Below, piece by piece: positions 13,771 through 17,885 of a stretch of DNA of 17,885 bases. Both the position numbers and the translations under genes were made by a program. The notes under the pieces were generated by a model. The model did not search any database, was not told where the DNA came from, and worked only from the letters and a program-made list of their open reading frames with translations. Source of the DNA: CAYHKY01 sp964357355 (lineage in GTDB: Bacteria; Patescibacteriota; Microgenomatia; UBA10105); the NCBI GenBank assembly GCA_964357355.1, contig CAYHKY010000028.1:1-17885 (forward strand). Reading direction: 5' to 3'. Every line of letters starts with the position of its first letter. Position 1 is the stretch's first letter.

Positions 13771-16767
13771 ATGAGTTTTGATCCTAAATCAATTGCCAAA
13801 TTTATCATCAATAGCCTGTTGCACTTGGTCATGATCTTTGTGCTGGGCCTGCTTTTCTATCCAATCGCTTCCTGGTATTTTTCGGCGCGTCCGCTACTGG
13901 GCGTGGATTTCTACAATACTGTTTCCCAAGTTACGATTTTAAAACAAAATCCGGTACTGCCGGCATCTGCCTGGTTGCCGAGTTGGTTTGGCGGTTGGCC
14001 GTTTGTGGCGCAGTATCCGGTGCTGCATTTTTATGCCATTTTGCCGTTTACTTTTTTCATGAGCGTTGTTGATGCGACTCTATTGTGGATGATTGTCTCA
14101 ACTGCAATGTATTTTTTGGGCATATATATATTGGTTTCAGAAATATCCGGTAACAAACTCCTGGGTCTGATTACGGGCGTCGGCGCGGTATATTCGATCG
14201 GTGTTTACGGGGCACTGCTTTGGGGAGGCAGTCTGCCGTTTCATGCGACTGTAGCATTTTTCCCGTGGGGCTTATGGATGGTTCTCTGTTTTGTGAGAAG
14301 CGGCAATTTCCGGTTCCTTTTATTCGCCGCATTGACCAGCGGAATATCGATGTGGGGGCATCCGCAGGTGACCGTGACCTACTTGTTCCCGGGTATTTGC
14401 TTGCTGCTCGCATTTTCCGGTTCTGAGAATTACCCGTTGTTTCGGATTAAGCAGAAAATCCTCTGTATATTTATGTTTATCGGCATATCAATTCTCATCG
14501 GATTGCCGATAATTTATCAAACTTTCGGCCAGTCACTATCGAGAATTGTCGCCGTGGGAGGGCGGGAACAAGCCCTGTCAACGGTAACAATTGGAAAGGA
14601 TGTCAAAGACTTAGAAGATTTCCACAGGAGTCAACCGCTGAAAATTTATTATGATACGCACAAATCCATATTTATTGCGTTGGGTGTTGGGGCGGTTGCC
14701 GGTCTCATCGGATTTATACTTCGTCCACGCAAAAGATTTTTCGTGGGTATACTGCCTTTTGTACTGATCGCCGTTTACTTCACGGTCTATATCTGGATTT
14801 TTGCATTTGATATATCTATTTACCATGGGGGATGGTACCGGCTTTTTTGGTCGGTGCCTGTTTGGCTGGGAGCAATGGCCGGAGCTTTTTGGAAGGAATT
14901 TGTGACCGGTATAAGTAGTTCATTTTTTAAGAAAATTTCCGCAATTTTATTACCCATTGTTTCTATCGGCGCTGCGGTTTTAATTATCGGATTGTCGGGG
15001 ATGTTGAAACCGGAAATTGTAGTTAATAATTCCAAAGAATGGTATCAGATGATCGTTGATAAATACGGGACGCAGAAACTAAAAGATAAGTTGGCTATTC
15101 AAATCAGCAAACTGCTCCCGGGATTTTATATTGAAAATTTTATATTGAAAATTTCTGATGAGGGTAAAGCAGCTATTTCTTCAGCTTACCCGGTGGAGAT
15201 CAATGTGTATCCCGAAGACCTCAAATTTCACTCAAGTTTGCTGCCTGATTTCCTGAAAACTGCAACGGCATCCCGCTATAGGTTATATAGCGGAGACGCG
15301 ACATTTAACATCAGCTGGAGCAGCTATTCTGACGTGCCTTTGGCCAGGGGATATCTGGATCCGCCCATCACTGATGTCCAAAGGGGATATCTATTTTGGC
15401 TTGATGCGGCGGTAAATGTAGATCCGAACAAAGGCGGACCTGGTCTAGTTGACGGATTCGGGTATCCCTCGGAAGTTGCCAAAAACCATGCTTGGTACCT
15501 GATTGATTGGAACGGAATCGGTTATTTCCAAGGAGGCGGATATAGTGCTTATAGCTCACCCATCAACAGCCTGGTAAAAGCGCCGGAAAATATTTTGGAA
15601 GAACAACAGGTTGACATAGACGAGGAGCGCCAAACGCTCGTTAATCATTATCTTAAATATTTTTCCGTCAAACCCGAACTCACATCGCCCATTATTTCAG
15701 CGTCAAATGCACAAGTCTTGGGAATTGTTGCCAGCGACAGCGGATTTGAAACCGTCATCAGAAGTCTGGCAGCCACCAACCTAAACAGCAGCTACCTAAT
15801 TCCCCTGAAACTGGGCAAGAAACTGGATAATTTACCGGATAAAGACCTGGACCGGTTTAATGCCATCATTCTTTATGACTATGATTATACCAACAAGGGA
15901 ACTTTCAGGAAATTAACCGAATACGTTAAAAGTGGCGGAGTTGTATTTATCGATTCCGGTGTGGAAACAAAAGAGTCCGATAACCGTAATACTTCTACAC
16001 CCCTGATATTCCCGTTTGCATCCCTGAAAAGGGAGGGGTTGGGAGAAAGCTGGGATTTGGGTTTTACTGACGCGGATTCTTTGCAAAAAGGAGTTGATGT
16101 AAGCGAATTTTCACCGCCGGTTTTTGACGAAACGGAATGGAAATTTGCTTATCCCGAAAATGATAAACTGCAAAATGACGAAAAAATATTGTTAACCAAC
16201 CACGGCAAACCGATTTTGACTTCCGGTAAGATCGGCTCAGGCACCGTGATTTGGAGCGGGATGAATATTTTTTATCACGTGAGCCGTTACAACAATCTGA
16301 GTGAAGGCGTATTTTTGAAAAATATTATTAGTCTTGGAGTTGCGGTTGAAAAAAACGCTCCGGTAACTGTGGATATCAACAGAAACAGGCATAATAAAAT
16401 TACCGTAACCGGCGAAGAAGGTGCCAAAGGAATTCTTCTCAAAGAAGAAAACTACGATGGATGGAGGGCTTGGGTAAAAACAATTTCACAATCAGGATTT
16501 AGAACTATTTACTCCGCCGGGCCCACATACCCGGGATTTATGTACGTGTTTTTACCCGAAAAAAATAACGGCTTTACAGCGACTTTTGAATTTGGCGGTT
16601 CAGGAGTAATGTGGTTGATGATGCTAATTTCAGGTTTGTTGGTTACTTTTATTGCCGATGAAATATTATTAGGAGGGTTTGTGTTGGGCCGCCTGACTAG
16701 AGTAAGCATCAAGTTTGTCAGGAATAAAACCCGGAAGTGGTGGGAAAAAGAAGATGATGAAGCATGA
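13771..16767 (+). CDS. Giant 6-PTPS-related/YfhO-like membrane protein with extracytoplasmic GATase-like domain (second tandem paralogue)
   Basis: A 998-residue protein that aligns end to end with the gene before it. Shared blocks in order are LLGVD (near 42-46), a loop ending in the LPF/LPL segment, WGGSLP (151-156), YHGGWYRLFW, a LDPP motif, WDLG, SPPVF with WKF, WSGMN, SAGPTY and the tail RKWWEKEDD. The first ~410 residues are membrane-spanning. The outer part includes a GATase/ThuA-like segment near residue 698 (IILYDYDY, LTEYVKSGGVVFID), and a final helix lies near 946-967. The usual GATase catalytic Cys-His-Glu set cannot be recognised, so this domain probably binds or scaffolds rather than hydrolyses glutamine (inference). 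No Shine-Dalgarno site precedes the ATG at 13771. The 3' end overlaps the next gene by 14 bp. Biochemical role unknown; a GT-C-like glycan transferase is the leading guess. Confidence 0.78.
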   Translation: MSFDPKSIAKFIINSLLHLVMIFVLGLLFYPIASWYFSARPLLGVDFYNTVSQVTILKQNPVLPASAWLPSWFGGWPFVAQYPVLHFYAILPFTFFMSVVDATLLWMIVSTAMYFLGIYILVSEISGNKLLGLITGVGAVYSIGVYGALLWGGSLPFHATVAFFPWGLWMVLCFVRSGNFRFLLFAALTSGISMWGHPQVTVTYLFPGICLLLAFSGSENYPLFRIKQKILCIFMFIGISILIGLPIIYQTFGQSLSRIVAVGGREQALSTVTIGKDVKDLEDFHRSQPLKIYYDTHKSIFIALGVGAVAGLIGFILRPRKRFFVGILPFVLIAVYFTVYIWIFAFDISIYHGGWYRLFWSVPVWLGAMAGAFWKEFVTGISSSFFKKISAILLPIVSIGAAVLIIGLSGMLKPEIVVNNSKEWYQMIVDKYGTQKLKDKLAIQISKLLPGFYIENFILKISDEGKAAISSAYPVEINVYPEDLKFHSSLLPDFLKTATASRYRLYSGDATFNISWSSYSDVPLARGYLDPPITDVQRGYLFWLDAAVNVDPNKGGPGLVDGFGYPSEVAKNHAWYLIDWNGIGYFQGGGYSAYSSPINSLVKAPENILEEQQVDIDEERQTLVNHYLKYFSVKPELTSPIISASNAQVLGIVASDSGFETVIRSLAATNLNSSYLIPLKLGKKLDNLPDKDLDRFNAIILYDYDYTNKGTFRKLTEYVKSGGVVFIDSGVETKESDNRNTSTPLIFPFASLKREGLGESWDLGFTDADSLQKGVDVSEFSPPVFDETEWKFAYPENDKLQNDEKILLTNHGKPILTSGKIGSGTVIWSGMNIFYHVSRYNNLSEGVFLKNIISLGVAVEKNAPVTVDINRNRHNKITVTGEEGAKGILLKEENYDGWRAWVKTISQSGFRTIYSAGPTYPGFMYVFLPEKNNGFTATFEFGGSGVMWLMMLISGLLVTFIADEILLGGFVLGRLTRVSIKFVRNKTRKWWEKEDDEA

Positions 16768-17464
16768 AGCAAAAAGGCGGACCGGATTTGAGCAAAATTA
16801 TTTTACTGACGTTTACGAAAGCCGCGGAGAAGGTGAAAGGGAAAGCGTATTTCAGCGAAATTTAGAAATATTATTGAAATACAAAGAGTCCGGAAACCTC
16901 CTGGACATAGGTTGTGCATACGGGGAATTTTTGCAAGTAGCCCAGAACAGATTTCGAGTTACAGGTATAGATGTGTCCCGGCATGCTATCAGTAAGGCCA
17001 AAACTCATGTTCCCGAAGGAACTTTCAAAGTTGTTGATACGAATGGGAAAACATTACCGTTTACGGATATGAGTTTTGATGCCGTGACGTGTTTTGACGT
17101 CATAGAGCATCTCAAATCGACTGAAAAGCTGTTTTCAGAAATCAGGCGGGTATTAAAAAAATCTGGAGTATTATTTTTAACTACTCCTGGACACGGAACG
17201 GTTTTCTCGGGATTTTTCGGCAAGATCGTTCCGGATGATCCGACGCACATCAATAAGCGTTACTGGCGGAATTGGTTAAATATACTTAAGAGCGTTGGAT
17301 TTACTCCAGTTTTCCTGAAAGGTTCATTATTCTACGGTTTTCCGCCAGTCAGCAAACTGCGGGAGTTGTTTGCCGCTTGGGGATTGCCTATTTGGAGGTC
17401 GATAGTTTTCTCTCCGTCCTTGGATACAGCCGCTACCATATATATGATCTTCCGTAAAAAATAG
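16754..17464 (+). CDS. SAM-dependent class I methyltransferase (Methyltransf_11/23 type)
   Basis: A 236-residue methyltransferase if started at the ATG at 16754 (or 235 from the next ATG at 16757). An in-frame TTG at 16715 gives 13 extra residues that only repeat the antecedent gene's tail in another frame. After an N-terminal region with FEQNYFTDVYESRG, motif I is LLDIGCAYGEF, followed by VTGIDVSRHA, a DTNGKTLPF segment before motif IV, FDAVTCFDVIEHL, and VLKKSGVLFLTTPG leading into strand 5. The DPTHINKRYW segment resembles the substrate region of sugar and quinone methyltransferases. The start lies within the last 14 bases of the giant paralogue gene, and the purine-rich end of that gene (GTGGGAAAAAGAAG) can serve as its ribosome binding site. 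Translational coupling is therefore likely. The acceptor is unknown. Confidence 0.88.
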   Translation: MMKHEAKRRTGFEQNYFTDVYESRGEGERESVFQRNLEILLKYKESGNLLDIGCAYGEFLQVAQNRFRVTGIDVSRHAISKAKTHVPEGTFKVVDTNGKTLPFTDMSFDAVTCFDVIEHLKSTEKLFSEIRRVLKKSGVLFLTTPGHGTVFSGFFGKIVPDDPTHINKRYWRNWLNILKSVGFTPVFLKGSLFYGFPPVSKLRELFAAWGLPIWRSIVFSPSLDTAATIYMIFRKK

Positions 17465-17468
17465 TCAC

Positions 17469-17885
17469 ATGAATCTCAAAAATGCACAGGCATCCTGGAA
17501 TAATCTGGCCGACACAGACCCATTGTGGGCTATTTTGCAGGTACCCGTGAAAAAAGGTAGACTTTGGAAAAGAGCAGAATTTTTTGCTACCGGTAAAACA
17601 GAAATCGACGGGGTGATGGAAAAAATAAACCAGCTTAAGTTCAAATTGGTGTATGAAAAAGCCCTGGATTTTGGTTGCGGTGTCGGGCGAATGACTCAGC
17701 ACCTGGCTCACTATTTCCGGGAGGTCTACGGGGTCGACATCTCAGCTGGGATGATTGGGTTAGCTAAGAAGTATAATAAGCAAGGTGCAAGGTGTCATTA
17801 CTTAGTCAATGGAATTCCTGATTAAGAATATTTGCTGATGAGACATTCGACATTATTTATTCGACCATAACTCTGCAACATATCG
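17469..17885 (+). CDS. SAM-dependent class I methyltransferase, partial, with an apparent 1-base frameshift at about 17823
   Basis: The gene starts 4 bases after the previous stop. The first 118 codons contain ALDFGCGVGRMTQHL (motif I) and YGVDISAGMI (motif II), typical of a class I methyltransferase of Methyltransf_11/25 type. Reading then meets TAA at 17823-17825, far too early for the fold. In the adjacent frame from 17825 to the window end the translation continues as RIFADETFD, then IIYSTITLQHI, which is the expected motif IV with its LQH ending. One missing T in the TT at 17822-17823 restores a single open frame through NGIPDLRIFADETFD. Either the assembly lost a base or the gene is freshly broken; a sequencing or assembly error seems more likely because both halves look intact. 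The C-terminus lies beyond the window. Confidence 0.8.

Noticed and set aside
16715..16753. TTG start for the methyltransferase at 16754
   Set aside because: The extension is out-of-frame reading of the conserved 3' end of the giant paralogue, while two ATG codons with a purine-rich upstream stretch follow.
17823..17825. TAA as a genuine end of a short 118-residue protein
   Set aside because: It cuts a methyltransferase core after motif II, and the missing motif IV is present in the next frame immediately after it.
1..17885. tRNA, rRNA or CRISPR array
   Set aside because: No tRNA-like cloverleaf, rRNA-like segment or regularly spaced direct repeat was seen; coding sequence covers almost the whole window.

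Overview
The window looks like a surface-glycan (exopolysaccharide, O-antigen-like or glycoprotein) locus from a bacterium of the candidate phyla radiation (Patescibacteria, perhaps Microgenomates). That placement is an inference. It rests on two very long membrane proteins of the 6-PTPS-related/YfhO-like type, a dense set of methyltransferases and glycosyltransferases, few visible Shine-Dalgarno sites, and a 10-N scaffold gap typical of a metagenome assembly. TGA and TAA are both used as stops, so the genetic code looks standard.

Layout, left part (1-5766, mostly minus strand). Reading from the right, the genes are an SGNH/GDSL-type esterase (4663-5766), a class I methyltransferase (3866-4609), a second methyltransferase (2415-3062), a DPM1-like family 2 glycosyltransferase (1684-2418, ATGA overlap) and an incomplete fused amidotransferase (1675 running off the left edge). 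One plus-strand family 2 glycosyltransferase (3159-3950) is wedged among them and overlaps the 3' end of its convergent neighbour by 85 bp. The block 2415-4609 is clearly more AT-rich than its surroundings.

Layout, right part (5786-17885, all plus strand). In order: a GT39/PMT-like membrane glycosyltransferase (5786-7474), a second large membrane protein with a GT-C look (7500-9671), an FkbM methyltransferase (9702-10604), two tandem giant paralogues of about 970 and 998 residues (10725-13634 and 13771-16767), a methyltransferase overlapping the second (16754-17464), and a further methyltransferase (17469 onward) that carries an apparent one-base frameshift and runs off the right edge. Most genes here are packed within a few tens of bases. 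The exceptions are the spacers in front of the two giant paralogues, each holding a marked inverted-repeat structure: a 63-nt imperfect hairpin (10656-10718) and a 100-bp element with terminal inverted repeats, an internal 28-bp perfect palindrome and flanking direct repeats (13626-13758).

How the genes may work together (inference): the cytoplasmic GT2 enzymes would make polyprenyl-phosphate sugars, and the GT-C membrane proteins would use them outside the membrane. The fused amidotransferase would convert a carbonyl or carboxyl group on a nucleotide sugar to an amidine or amide using glutamine-derived ammonia. The methyltransferases and the SGNH esterase would decorate or trim the glycan. 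The most distinctive protein is the amidotransferase, which joins a GlmS-like class II glutaminase to a WbpG/PseA-like zinc-ribbon PP-loop ATPase in one chain.
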